Shown: positions 1 through 13,021 of the stretch, piece by piece
Layout of the letters: each line of letters starts with the position of its first letter
Numbering within the stretch: position 1 is the stretch's first letter
DNA from: Nematostella vectensis
Lineage: Eukaryota > Cnidaria > Anthozoa > Actiniaria > Edwardsiidae
NCBI RefSeq assembly: GCF_932526225.1
Contig: NC_064036.1
Coordinates: 12,145,181-12,209,180, forward strand
DNA length: 64,000 nt
Direction: 5' to 3'
The notes under the pieces: generated by a model
Databases searched by the model: none
Seen by the model: the letters and a program-made list of their open reading frames with translations, nothing else
What the model was told of the DNA's origin: nothing
Made by a program: the position numbers and the translations under genes

Positions 1-2150
1 TTTTGTTTAGAGCATTTATGTATTTATCACGTCGATATATTTACCTGAGTTCACACTATGAAATTGTACAAGATGTTTAGATTTCCACCTGATCATTTGG
101 TGGGCAATATCGAAATAATGAAAGCCTTCAAGTGGAAAAAGATTATTGTTCTGTGAATTGTGCCTTAAGTAACCCAAATATACTCAATATACACGTTTAA
201 ACAAAGCACACCAATAGCACATTGGTACATAGCCCATACGCGATTTCTTTCAACACGAGATTAAAATATCAGAAAATCTGACAGCTCAACACGCGCAATT
301 TCACAAAGAGTCTCCCACTTGCTCTTTCTAAGAAGACCCTAGTAAGGGCTTTTGCCTGGGCTAATGGACCCGACTTAATTAGACTTTCTTGGCCAACGGG
401 CCTGTCAACTGCGAGGTCCTGAATCGCCCTTAATGCAATGAATAACATGAATATATAATTACCTTCCGACCGCGAGATTCTAATTAGTTTTGTAAACATA
501 AGCGGTGGGTCCGAGATAAGCCCGGGGGCAATCTGTCAGCACACGTTTGAGCTATGATCTTAGCGAGAAACGCAACTTGTAAGACCTGACGGCCGTGAAA
601 AGGGAACTTTTAAAAACCTCAAGTGTGCATATTGACACATTTCTTTTAACAAGAAAGACATATAACCACTACATAATGCATCGTGGAACCTATTTCCCCG
701 TTCATTGTGATGTAATTGTGCCATAAATTGATCAGGATCCAATTGGGAACGACAGAAAAGGAAACAAACTTTTCTTTTTTACATACAAGCGTGCGTTGAT
801 GTGGAACAAGCCACACGGAAGTCTTATTATTGCGTTCCGACTTGTTCACCCAGGCGAGCGATTATAGAATATTTACCCATGTAAGATTTTTTATTGTCTA
901 CCTTTTGTTAAAACGAAATAACAAATAATAAGTCCTAAGCCCAGTTACACGATATTTTACAATGGCACATTATAAAGTTTAGGCCGTTTTTTATTTTGTC
1001 ACACCTTGGATGAACAACCGATAACCTAGGTCACGACATAAGAAAATGATCACACAGCTACTCAACTTTTTGCACAAAACTAATGCGTATTTAATTAGTA
1101 ATATCGATATGACTCCTTACTTTCTCGCGATTTCAGAAGCAAACTTTCGGATTGGTTGGACATCTGTTGAAAGAAGAAAACACAATACAAAGCTCCAATA
1201 AAATTGAGACTCGAGTTGTTTAGGTTTAACGAGATGAGATATAAGAGAATTCACTTAATTTATTTCAAAACCCAAATGACAAGATCAATTTTTCCGGAAC
1301 AAGTTCATAGTCAAACAATCTGATCGCATCTGATAAACGAGAGCGGAAAACGAAACGTGCAATGAAAAAAACTTTAACCTTAGGCACAGAGACAGAGGAT
1401 AGAATTCAGCTATTGTTTCCCCTGTATAGTCTGTGGAAATATCTGGTTATCTTGAGCATCGTGTCTTTTAAAATTTGAACGCACCCCGGTTGATCGAGTA
1501 GCGATATTTGGCAAAGTACTTGTGCTTCATCACCGGGAAATTGTTTGTTTACAAAAGTTATAAATCTTTAACAGGTTTATTGAATAAACATTTACACATA
1601 CAAAGACAAATAGACTAGTCTTCGCACTACTCATCAATTGAACGGAACATTGAATCCACTTATATTTTTCGTTTTGTGATATTGAGCTTTTCATAAACTG
1701 CAATTAAAGCCTTGTAAAATAACAACACTCAGAAATAAACTTAAACATTCAGACTTTAGACCAAACTAATCAGAACTTATGGGGCTTGAGATATGGGCTA
1801 AAAATCCCTTTATTGCCAAGGAATTGGCTTTAAAATTTTCATAAGCAGTTCTCCCGTCAGATAAAAGATTCGGTGATTCCCTTCTAAGAGAATGGCGGAT
1901 TTCAATTTTCTTTGATCCAGGACTAGAAACAATCTGCCACAGGTGTAATTGAGACCATGTATAAGGAGAAGCAAAAGAAATTGCACCGGTGATTTTTTTG
2001 TCCAAAAGAAGTTATTGGCATCGCCTTAGCCAATGGCTCTTCCCAGCGTGGGGCAGAATTATGAGCTGAAAGGCGACTCAGCAGGCCACTCATAATAATA
2101 AAAAATAAAATCTGCATCTTATAATTAAAGCTAAATAGCATGCACTAGGC
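1..2150. other. Upstream intergenic DNA, no gene seen
   Basis: AT-rich DNA upstream of the forkhead gene. Both strands carry only short open frames without recognisable domains. I see no repeat array, transposon end or RNA gene here. It may hold distal regulatory DNA for the forkhead gene, but nothing in the sequence proves that. Confidence 0.5.
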
Positions 2151-2215
2151 CCAGTTTGGGTCAGGCTCGCTTTGTGCCTTTGAAACCCCTCTCAACTGCA
2201 AGATTCCAGTCTCTG

Positions 2216-2660
2216 ATTGGCGCAATATCAAACCAGGTGTTAACAATGGGGTGTGCGAGTGCCAAGCTCACTTTTCACTACTCACTAAGATAACGGCGGA
2301 TTTTTTTCACGCGTAAGGTGTAAATAAAAGCGAGCTAAGTGACTCAAGCACAGCCGAGCGTGACGCCTAGTGCTCCGCAACCTAGCACGAAGTTTTTAAT
2401 AAGAGTGTGAGGCTGAGAAGAATCAATTAAAGCCATAAACGGACTAGGTACAGCTGCCAAAGTAGGTGGCCGCATTGCTAACAGACAAATGCATGAATCA
2501 ATTGGCGCTTTGTAAAGTGTCTGACGATTGGTCCGATGAACAAAAGATAGCGTGATGTCAGTATATTTATAGAAAGTGATAGATAATGAATAGGCAAACC
2601 AATCATGTTTCACATTTCAAGACAAACACCAAACAGCCTTTAGAATTTCTAATTTATATA
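2216..2660 (+). promoter_or_regulatory. Putative FoxL2 promoter with CCAAT boxes and TATA box
   Basis: A TATATA stretch lies at 2655-2660, about 60 bp before the ATG at 2719, so initiation near 2685 would leave a short leader. CCAAT or ATTGG boxes occur at 2216-2220, 2501-2505, 2527-2531 and 2599-2603. A T-box-like half site (AGGTGTTA) lies near 2237. The motifs are read directly; their use as a promoter is inferred from spacing and from the single-exon gene that follows. Confidence 0.5.
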
Positions 2661-2718
2661 TTATTGCCGCAGAACGTACTCCAACACTTCAGAATTAACT
2701 GTGTCACACACAAGCGCG

Positions 2719-3567
2719 ATGTCTGCCACTACATTGGACACCGAGCTGCACAACCACGATACTGACGTAAAGAAAGAAGATGGAAGTGCGAGTCCAACGG
2801 ATTGTATCAAAGCCGAAGGCAAGGATACTTCTAAAGACCCGAATGTCAAACCTCCGTACTCATATGTCGCGCTCATCGCGATGGCTATCCGAGAATCTCC
2901 CGAGAAGAGGTTGACCCTGAATGGAATCTACCAGTATATCATCAGCAAGTTTCCGTACTATGAGAAGAATAAAAAAGGATGGCAAAATTCAATCAGACAC
3001 AACCTATCTTTGAATGAGTGCTTCATAAAAGTGCCCCGCGAAGGTGGCGGCGAGAGAAAGGGTAACTACTGGACCCTAGATCCTGCATGCGAAGATATGT
3101 TTGAGAAGGGAAATTACAGGAGACGGCGACGCATGAAGAGGCCATTCCGTCAGCCAAACCTGCAACCCAACAACGGTCTGATCACCGGAGATCCACGTGC
3201 AATGACATACAACTACATCCAACCCAAGTACACGACATACAACCAAGCGCAAAGCGTGGCTGCGGCGGGAAGATGGGGAGCTATGCCGAGCGCAGGACCC
3301 CTGTCATACTCGTGCAATCCACCATCTCCACGCGTACCTCCTGTATACCCGTACATGAACATGGGCTCTGCAGTGCCTGTCAGTACCTACACGGGTACGC
3401 AATACTCCACACAAATACAGAACCCCGTCAATAACCAGTGCGGGTACGGGGCAGTAGCGATGTCAAACGTAGCGTGCAGGAGTCGACCGGCTGAACATAG
3501 TCCAATGCACCATTACCCTTATTGGAGTCAAGACAAACATGTGTACGATATACCTCCAAGGTCGTAG
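2719..3567 (+). CDS. foxl2: Forkhead box transcription factor, FoxL2 type
   Basis: Nuclear DNA-binding transcription factor of 282 residues in one exon. The forkhead domain spans about residues 44-140: it opens with [17 protein letters not shown], carries the recognition helix [15 protein letters not shown] (88-102) and ends in the basic run [14 protein letters not shown]. The stretch [20 protein letters not shown] followed by EDMFEKGNY is characteristic of the FoxL2 subfamily. The tail is rich in Pro, Tyr and Gln, without the polyalanine tract of mammalian FOXL2. Two psi-K-x-E sumoylation-like sites, VKKE (17-20) and IKAE (30-33), precede the domain. The ATG at 2719 is the first Met in frame; the open frame reaches upstream only through non-ATG codons. 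Single-exon structure matches vertebrate FOXL2. In bilaterians FoxL2 acts in ovary and somatic gonad; its role here is not shown by sequence. FoxL2 is the best fit, but orthology needs a tree. Confidence 0.93.
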   Translation: MSATTLDTELHNHDTDVKKEDGSASPTDCIKAEGKDTSKDPNVKPPYSYVALIAMAIRESPEKRLTLNGIYQYIISKFPYYEKNKKGWQNSIRHNLSLNECFIKVPREGGGERKGNYWTLDPACEDMFEKGNYRRRRRMKRPFRQPNLQPNNGLITGDPRAMTYNYIQPKYTTYNQAQSVAAAGRWGAMPSAGPLSYSCNPPSPRVPPVYPYMNMGSAVPVSTYTGTQYSTQIQNPVNNQCGYGAVAMSNVACRSRPAEHSPMHHYPYWSQDKHVYDIPPRS

Positions 3568-4380
3568 AGACAGTCCAGCTCGCAAAAAGAGGTGAATCAA
3601 TTGTGATCTTAAGTGAGAGTTAGTGTCACGCGTTTGACAGTGCTGTTTATTTATGTGAGGGTGCACAACACACTGACTTGTACCCCATTTTGAATACACG
3701 ATCGGCTTGACGCCGGTATCCCAGAACTTGAACCCAAACATAAACGAGCAGCGCAGGCTAAACAGACGCCTCTTGTACAGTCAAGCACTATTTACTTTAA
3801 GCATTAGCTCTCCTTGTTCACGTCCTTTTGGAGATATTGTTGACTTTGAGATTGTACCAAAATTTTATAGACTATACAAAAAGAAACATGTGTATAGCTT
3901 AATCCATATTTCAAAACCTTTCTTTATTGAGACAAAGAGTAGGTATAGATTATATATAGAGTATCTAAATGCATATGAAGTGTTCAATGTTCTTGTAATT
4001 TCTCTTTACCGGGGGCGTAAAACGCCAATCTCAACTACAAGACACATTTGTACTATATGTTTAAGGCTTATCTCCGTGTTACTTGTCTCGTATCTTTCTC
4101 CGCAAATTGTTCCAAACAACAAAGTTGTTTTGCGCTGTAGTTTTAACCAGCTATTGTCCAATTTAAGCGGTGCAAATCAAACAAGCTCTGGCTAAAGTCT
4201 TAGGAGTACCGCGTTTCGTATTACCATAGTAGAAATATTGTAAATGGAAAAAAATGTCTTGGCTTTCTCATCTGTAAAGTCTGGGGGTGTTTACAAATTA
4301 CTAGATGTTTTCATGTGCCGGAAAACTTTTATATCATATCAAGAAGAAACAAAAAATAAAGCATAAATGTCACATCTTCT
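3568..4380 (+). other. FoxL2 3' UTR
   Basis: AT-rich non-coding tail after the TAG at 3565-3567. It contains a TTTATTTAT AU-rich element near 3648. It likely ends just after the AATAAA at 4355-4360. A 162-codon frame inside it (3707-4195) has no domain and a composition typical of UTR, so I treat it as chance. Confidence 0.5.
4355..4360 (+). terminator. Candidate poly(A) signal of FoxL2
   Basis: Canonical AATAAA about 790 bp after the stop codon, the first full match downstream on this strand. Cleavage would fall near 4375. Confidence 0.5.
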
Positions 4381-7300
4381 GTAGTTGTTATTATAACAAT
4401 GTGTAAATAGAGATCAGCAGGTCTCGTGTATACTGGGCCAAGGCTATTCCCACTCTAAAAACCACTGGCCGATCGCTAATGGGAAAGCACCAGGTAGTTT
4501 GGGTCATCGGGTCAAAGAATTTATTTCAGCGTTGAAGGGAGATGAAAGAAATCGTTACTAATCGGTACTTGGCTGATAGTTCGCACCTATTTGATTAGAA
4601 GATCAATGCTCTCGACACCTTCGTCACTCCATGGCATTGCTTCATCGTCGTGATCTTATTAACGCGACTTACGAGCGAGACATGCTACTCGAGTGCTCCA
4701 GCCAAGGTCTATTACACTGCTACATTGAGTATTTACCCTGTTTCTATTACCCGGCCCATTGTTGACATTTTGCCACTGAAACTAGTATTTACCAGGACAG
4801 AAGGGCTGTGATTGTCAAACAAAATTGGCTATAAATACTAGACAAGCAAATCGTGTTTGTTCTGTCATCAAGTTGTTATCAACCGAAGACAAACCATTCT
4901 TGAATCGACCCTGGTATTTTGACATCAAATTAAGCTTCTCGGGGGATTATTGTTGCCAATGCTAGCCTAAATCGTGGACATTATCTCAAAGTCTTGGGTT
5001 TTAGTCTGAATTAATTGATATGTTTGGGAGAAACGCAGTGAAGCAAACACTGAAGAAAAAAATTCCCTATCCAAGGAAATTTGTTTTATAATTTCCTGGT
5101 CAAAACAAATATTATCAGGTTTATTTTTATTCCGTAAAGATTTACATTCCTTAACACTGTTTTTTCTTAGGGGAAATATCGTTCGAAAGAAGGAAGATTT
5201 ACAAACGCGCTGTATTCAAAACTCTGTATGCGTGCGGCGGCACCTACAAAGAAGCTGGTTTCGCGTTCGATTCATCCGAATATCCCGAGGCATCCATCTA
5301 GATAAGAGACTCGCTTATTGCGCTTGAATTGCCTCACAAATTATACAAAAGACACGTGTTCATAAACCTTAGATTTCCCAGCAACCAGCCTACTCTAGGA
5401 AGGCGGCAAGCTACTCACGACAAGTCTTTCCCATATTGAAAACAGTTCTTCCATATTCCTGCGATATGTGCCGAAAGTAGGTGAGGTCCTTCCGAACGAA
5501 CATATTCAGTGCTCTGTGTTCTAGACAACAACTGTCGGCTTCAACTAGTTTGCATATTTGTCTGATACATTCCTAATTTGCAGTTCGCCGTTAGTGATTT
5601 AGGAGGTTGCTCCAGTACGCCGATTATATAGTTGCAGCTCAGAGCAGTGTACATGACGCTGTTTGGGTCCGTTTGAACAACTTTTGTGGGATATAGTTTC
5701 AAATTCTTGTACTCTCAACAGGGTTGCAAGTAGGGGCAAACATCCAATTTACATCTCTGTTTGAAAATTCAACGAAGTGAATATTTGTGAGTCTGGCAAG
5801 GTGATACGATCGCATAAAATTGTACATCATTTATTTGATATTGAACAAGGCCGAAATTGTTGTTAAGGCCAGAGCTGTTTTCGTCTCCTTGTCCTCCGTT
5901 AAACCTTTGTTTGAATTTATCAATATTTTAAATAACTTTGATGGGATAGAGGCTGTCAGATCTTCCAAACGAGAGTTTCATTCACAAACCAGAGATTTTA
6001 TCAAACTAGAAATATGTTCTGGAAAAGGGGGAAAATACACGCCAGGTTTCTGTCATTAAATCCTTCTATTCCCATCACAAGGAGCCACGACAGTTCCGGC
6101 TGAAAACCCATTTAAAAATCCTACCACGACCCCTGTCTGTGTAGCGAAAAAAGGTGAAATTGAAGAGGACAAAAAGGCCCCCTGACCATCTATTTTGACC
6201 ACAGCTCCGTCGATTTAATTCTGTAGCCCCAAACAATTCTTTCAGACGTATAACTTTGATAATACACTAACAGCGCGTTTGGGGCATGGTCAGCCCATGA
6301 TCCTAAATGATCTTTCTTCTCCTATTTGGCAAAATAATTAAACAGATAACTGCAGCACAGGGTTGTTTCTCAATTCCGACTGTGTTTATAATGTTGGTTA
6401 TGGTTGAAATGAATGAGAAGCCGAGGCAATGTTTACGAGCAGGTAAATGTGTTTGTATGATAGATAGGCAAGGCATGCCGATTAAGCTTCTGGCGCGGTG
6501 AAGTGCTTCAGGAAGAAAGGGTCTAATGGCGAATTGAAGCGGATCTGGAGGTTAGTTAATAGGATTAGGTATCGGAAATGTGTGAAATTTAGCTCTCTTT
6601 CCAAGCGATATTTTCTTAGCTGCTTTATCATGTAAAATATCACCGCTTCATGGCCCGGTTTGTTACATCTTCAGGAATGCGTAGTGCTCTGACGAGAACA
6701 GGAGTGCATTTCCGAAATGTAGAGGAGTAGGTTTTCAGCTGGACGACCTAACGACAGGCGAGACACACATTTACTAGGGATATCTTTCTTGCCCTAAAAT
6801 CTAGAGAATAGTCTCGGATAATGCCAATATCAGTTCAAGTTAATTACGATGATTTGAGGAGATGGGCGGTTGCGTGACAGTAATTCTGGTCTTACAGTTT
6901 TACCAGTATTTCCTTCTATCGCGGGCAAAGTAGAAAAAAGGGTCTACTCAGAGCTCACGGGGTGTGTACGAGAACGACCAATTTATCGAGATCGATATCG
7001 GCAGGTTCGTTTAGCTGTGGAGTAAACTGATCAAATTTCGGTAGACACAACGAGGACAGAGGGCGACGTGCGCGGAACGAAAACACTTTAGCCAATCCAG
7101 TTAGGAATAGTTAATGCTAGTATCAAAAGGAAACCAATGACTATCAGAATGCAATATTTGCGGATGGCCCATCGAAATAGTGACACCAACCTTTTTAGAA
7201 CAAAATGAATTAAGTTTGAAGCGTTTACCTTAATTTGCAATGTTTTAAGCTCATGATAATTATGGTGTCTCCATAAATTGAGAATCACGGTCATCAGCGA

Positions 7301-10300
7301 GGATTAGACATGTATTTAAGAGGTGTATGGACTGGTTTGCATGATTCTACTTTTTGATTTACGATAATAGAGTAAAATGACACTTGTGCATTTAAACCTA
7401 AGCTAGTGTCTGGAGATAAAATCTGATCAAGCATGGTCATCCAAATCGTTAAACAATGAAAGATAGTTTACATCCACGATAATTAAGACGTAAGTTTTAC
7501 TAATCCCTTCTTGGCAGATATCGTCAGTAAAAGTAGCAAAAGTTTAGGATCACACAATTCTAAAGTAAGCAACAATTTTGCAATGGCGGGAAACAATGTC
7601 GCACCAAACAGAATTAGACGAAAAAATGTAAATATTTCTATATCACACAGCGAGATCCATTTTACTGTTGATCTATCTATTCGCGCGCTAGTTCACAAAT
7701 ATGTCGGATACATAAAACCGAATATTGTTTCAGAGCTTTTTGCCTGAAGAAATGAGAAACCATACAATTGAAATTGTGATCGGCCACGCCATAAAAACGA
7801 GATTATTTTCGCCGCTAATAATTGTTTAAAAATCGGTTCGGCAAAACAATTATCCCACATATGAGGGAATCTCTTTAGATAGTTCATATCTTCGTTGTTT
7901 GCTAATTTTAGTATTTGAGTCGCGTACCCAGTGTTGTAAGATAGAACAGAATGGAGTTTCGTTTAAGACGCGTAATCTTCATGCTAAGCATGTTGTCTTG
8001 TTGATACGTATACCGTAGACGGCACGGTCAAACGATCGCGAGAAAAGTCATGTAGGGATTCTATAAATTATTCTTCAAACAAAGGTTAGTTCTTCATTTG
8101 GAAACCCAGAAAGAATTGGAATTTCTCTTTCAACACCCGCCGTTTACGGATTTGACACTATATTCTGGGAGGAATTTGAAAAATGTTCGATAAATCACAT
8201 TGGAAGAAATATAGGTTAAAAAGAATTTTCCAATCGATGAGAGTAACATTTTGTAAACTTTGTAAAAGTCGAATCAAATAATATCATTATAAGTACTATC
8301 ATACGAAAATAAACAGAAAACACACAAACTCTCTGACCCCAAAAACGATGGAAGGTAATTCAAATATGTATTTTTTCTCTTCCAATCTAAAAAAATATTT
8401 CCCTATCATCAGTCAATTTTGCATGTGAGATTTGATCAATTGAAGCCCTAGAAATGTTTTAATGACTTTAGCGGCATACAAAGTTATCGATAAAAACATT
8501 TGATAAGTGTGAGATTTTTCGAGAAAAGCTAATCTTATTATCGTGTCCAATTTTCTCAAATTAGTTCAAGAACCGAAAATATCCCCCTGTATTTGCCGTA
8601 TCTAAGGCGACGGAATTCATAGAGAGAAAAAAACAGGGCACGTAAAATACACCAAGGAGTCATTTCAAAGACCTCAGCAGGGTTACCATAAAAGCAATAT
8701 CTCCGAGGTGGAAATTAATTTTTTTACCGACAAACCATCGCTTAAAAATGGCTTAAAAAAGAAAGAAAAAAATCTAGCCGTGTAATCACCAGAAAATATA
8801 TAAGATCAAATCTTTTGCGCCATAGTTTATTTGGGACAGACATGGTAGGTCGGCGCGATCGAGGAATAGGTAATGGTGAGCGATAGGTTTTTGCACAAAA
8901 AAGGACGCGACTCAGCGAGAAAATATGGCTTTTCCCGCACTTTGCTGATTACAACTGCATGTGGGCGCACTGGTGTCCCTAGTGCCGAGCTTTTGCCTTG
9001 GTTATATAATACTTGGCAGCTCTCTAGCCGTAACATTGACACACGAAATGCAAGACATGTCCGTTAAAAATAGTGACAGTTAGTCAAAATAAAAGAGTAG
9101 TGTTTCAACCTCAAAGATAGCGACTTTCACCAAAAGCCTCAGAGATAAGAGGAAGGATTTGGGAGCTTCGGCCTAAAAACTGTTCTCCTTAACCTCGCTC
9201 TAGTTTTGTAAGTTTCGGCTAGCAAAAAGGACAACTTCTCAGCCGGGGAGCTTCCCATGTAGCCTATAGAGCGGGGAATTTCAGTCATTAGCCAATAGAT
9301 AAAGACAATGGAGCCATCGGCCTCTTACAGTTTAAAATAATGGCTTTCGCACTTTGTGTACAGCTACATTATGGGCATATGGCTAGGGATAATAAAATAC
9401 GAGGTTTATAACTAACTTTCTGTTGTTTCATTGAAAACAGAGCGACACAAACCTTGAAATATAAGCATTCCTAAGATTCGACGGTAAAAATTATCCGCTG
9501 TTGTATTTTATCTTCTTTTTGCCCTGCTTTGCAGTCTACTTTCTTTGCAGGGTTTATTGAAACGCGAAAACTCAGAACGCGCGTTGCGAAAAAAAGGGCG
9601 GGAAATTTCTTTGAACATAAAATGAGACGCGCTTCAATGGAACGTAAATTGTAATGATTTTGTCCATGTTTGCTTGTTTAGTCTATTCTACATTGGTTTC
9701 ATTAGCGAAAATATCAACTGCTAAAACAATTCTACTTCACTGGAGCATATATCTGTCTTTTTTAGCGGGAAGTTTTTTTTTTACATAAAACAGTCCAACC
9801 GTTTGTGATTCCGATAAATTTTGCTCGCATTATTATTCATCAAACTATATTTATCTAAAAAGGACTTGGCCGCAACTCGATTAGTTTAGAGTGACTAATA
9901 GTTGGTCGGGTTAAGCCTTGACCATTAATATAAATCGGATGAAAGCTTTTTCTGTAGCGAAGCCAGAGTAACGCTTTTCGCTCTAAATATTAGTAATTTT
10001 CGGTAATTCGGTAGATCAAGAAAATTCCTCCGTTGAATTTGAAAATTCCTCCGTTGAATTTGCATTGACATATTTCTTTCTCTAGAAAGAGGCTATCAAG
10101 ACACAGACAAATACACATGCCTTAACAAAACAAAATACAACTGAATCTTTTCGTTAGGCAAAGTCAAAACAAAATACGATGAATCTGGTCTAACAAAGTA
10201 ACACTAAGTCATATTAGGAGAGCACAGAAGTCGACTTAGTTTTTCCCGAACATTGGCGCAAGCTTTTCTTGGAGAGACCCGGGAAATTCTCACATTGATC

Positions 10301-12990
10301 AAAGTCTTTTCGGCAAGCCACTGAGAAAATTGAACGCCATTTTACATTAAAGTACAAAACAATTGCTTCGCGGATTCAATGGAGGATTATTTCATTTTTT
10401 TGCCAAATAAAAATAATTTGCTCGTGATAAAGGAAGGAAGAAGGAAATCAAACAAAATAAACTAATTTACTTTTTTATGCCATGATTTCAATTGAAAGGC
10501 AAAACAACAAAAATAAACGACCTGACTTTTAGATTGCATTTTTGCTCGGTGCCCCTGTGAAGGTGCTAATATATTTGGACCTGTTTTATTGGTAATAAAC
10601 TGGGTATTTCCGGGTAGATAAATCATCCTAAAACTAAAACTATATTTTTATTATACCGGCATATCACCAGAAAATACTTCAAGGTGCAAAACGCAAAAAA
10701 AAAATATTATAAGTAAACAAAATAAAATTCCGCGATTAAAGCAAAAAAAAAAACGGTAAAAAATCTTATTGTATTTAATAAATTTGTCACCAGCAGGCCA
10801 CAATAGATAATACCTTTATTTACTTATAGTTTTAAACCTTAGTTTGACAAAGGACGGACGACCGGGACTTAACAGAAAATCTCCATTGAAAAAAAAAATG
10901 GAAAAAAGAGCATGACAATAGCGACCAACTAAATATCAGCAAAAATCGATATAAACTTGGAGAGTCCATTTTAAAACACATTTCTGATTTTCATTATTTG
11001 TATATTTGTCACAGTTCTTGAAAAGCTTTAAAATATTCAAAGAGATAAAAAATTCCAAGTCTTGATTTGAGAAAGGAGATAATTCTAATGAAGTTAGAAC
11101 AAAGGCGGAACGTGGAGTAGAAAGGAAATTAAATTTAAGTTCAGATGGCGGTGGGTGCCGTCGCGAGCTTCTTTGAGGAGGTTACATCTCTGCGTGATTT
11201 CGCAGGACATCTAAGTTACCGTGACTTCACGCTGGGGGATTCGCCGAGAGGAAAAAACGAATTAATTTACATATAAAGGACAAGAAAAGACAGAGAGTGC
11301 AATCTCACTAAAATTGCAGAATTCCTAAAGACGAATAGTAAAGACGATACAATAATTAAAAGGCATAAGATGGATAGCGTGAACACCCAAAACATTCCAG
11401 AATTTATTAACGCATTATAAAGCAAATTTCTGTGATTTGAAATAATAGAAGAAACTATACTTTGCTCTAAAATATAGATTCGAAAACGCCTCAAACTACG
11501 CTTTCTTCTTTCATACATAAAGAAATATAAAACTAAAAAAGTGTCAATAGTGACAAATGGCCCCGCCCCTTATTCACACAACTCATTTGTTCACCAATAG
11601 GTACTAATTTCCTTTACGGATTGCGAATTAAAAAAAAAGTAATCATTAATTAAACATTAATATGGAGACAAACACGCAAAGACAGATATCCATTCACTGA
11701 CCAAAACCTCAACCAGACCTCTAAGAATAACAAGTGGTCGATGTTTACGTCCATCAGATCACAACATGTCCACACTAGATATTCTAGCAGCACGTCCACT
11801 CAACCCTGATCCTTGAGACCTTCCTCGGCCCGAACGCAGAGATCCCGCTTGTTTACAAAAGCCCTGCACAGCTTGGCTAGCATTTTAAATCTATTATACC
11901 AAAATGGACTTCACTATGCTGCGTGTTTGTCTGCGAACTGGGTCGCTCTACGCTTATTTAAAGCGCTCAAAAATTTAATTGCTCTTTTCTACCTTGCAGG
12001 GCTATCGACTACTGGGAGTTTTTTTATTAAAGACCCAACTGCGAAGATTATGTTGGAAGACTGCATTGATATCATGTTGTTTATACGAGCGGTATGAAGG
12101 CAGGGTTTTAGCGGCCAGCCCCGCCTCGCTGTTTTGCCTGACTACGATGCTCATGAGAGCCGAGCAATATGGCCATAATTTAGCCACGCACCACAGCTAA
12201 ACATTTGTTTACAATTTTTACACTTTGATCAAAACCCATATGGCAAACATCCCGCAAATCAACCACTTAAGCCATCGATATTCTTTAGATTGTATAGCTG
12301 TGGGTATCCTCCATACACTAAGACAAGGAACCGCTTTAATTAAAAAAAAAAATAAAATGGGAATAAAAAAAATGTATGGATGAACGTTAGAATCACTACA
12401 TACATACGTGTCAAAAAAGCAGATGATGCACTTCTCGATCGAAGGGGACTAAAACCTTCAACCCATGTAAATAAAGACAATCAAGTGGTAGATGTTTTGC
12501 GTCTCGGGTACGGGAAAACTACCCACTATAAAAATATATATGCTGTGCTCTTTATTAAGATTTGGAATCGGCTGTTTGGTCTGCTGAGGGATAAACAGTC
12601 GCAGAGAACGTGAGATCTGGAATTCCACTGTTTGTTTAGACGAACGGAAAGAACAACCCAATCCTAACGCTGCCGTGGGAATACAGAAGTTTCGTCATTA
12701 TTGAGTCTGTTGTTTCTTGATGTAGATTTGATTGTCAACTCAAGAATAAAAAGAAGAATGCATTGTTTTTTCTATCGGCCTGTTTAGCGCCATATTCGTG
12801 GGAGGCTGTGTTATGGGGATGTCAACGCTATCTACTCACACAGGGCAACTTCAAAGGAATCAATTTGTCGGTTGAGATAAGTGGTACAGCTTCTACATTT
12901 ACTAGACTTAAGCCACGTGGAATTCTCAAAAGCCTCTTAAACGCAAACAAGCCCTATTACACGCAAAGTTCATTAATAGAAATCTGTCTG

Positions 12991-13021
12991 CACGTGCACT
13001 TCCAACATCGCAGTGCACGTG
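12991..13021. promoter_or_regulatory. Inverted repeat with two E-boxes
   Basis: CACGTGCACT, an 11-bp spacer, then AGTGCACGTG: a perfect 10-bp inverted repeat whose outer six bases on each side are the E-box CACGTG. Such sites are bound by bHLH-ZIP and bHLH-PAS factors. Use as a regulatory site is an inference. Confidence 0.3.

Noticed and set aside
3707..4195. 162-codon open frame after FoxL2
   Set aside because: Lies in the AT-rich 3' UTR, has no domain, and its composition looks random. The AATAAA at 4355 shows this is UTR.
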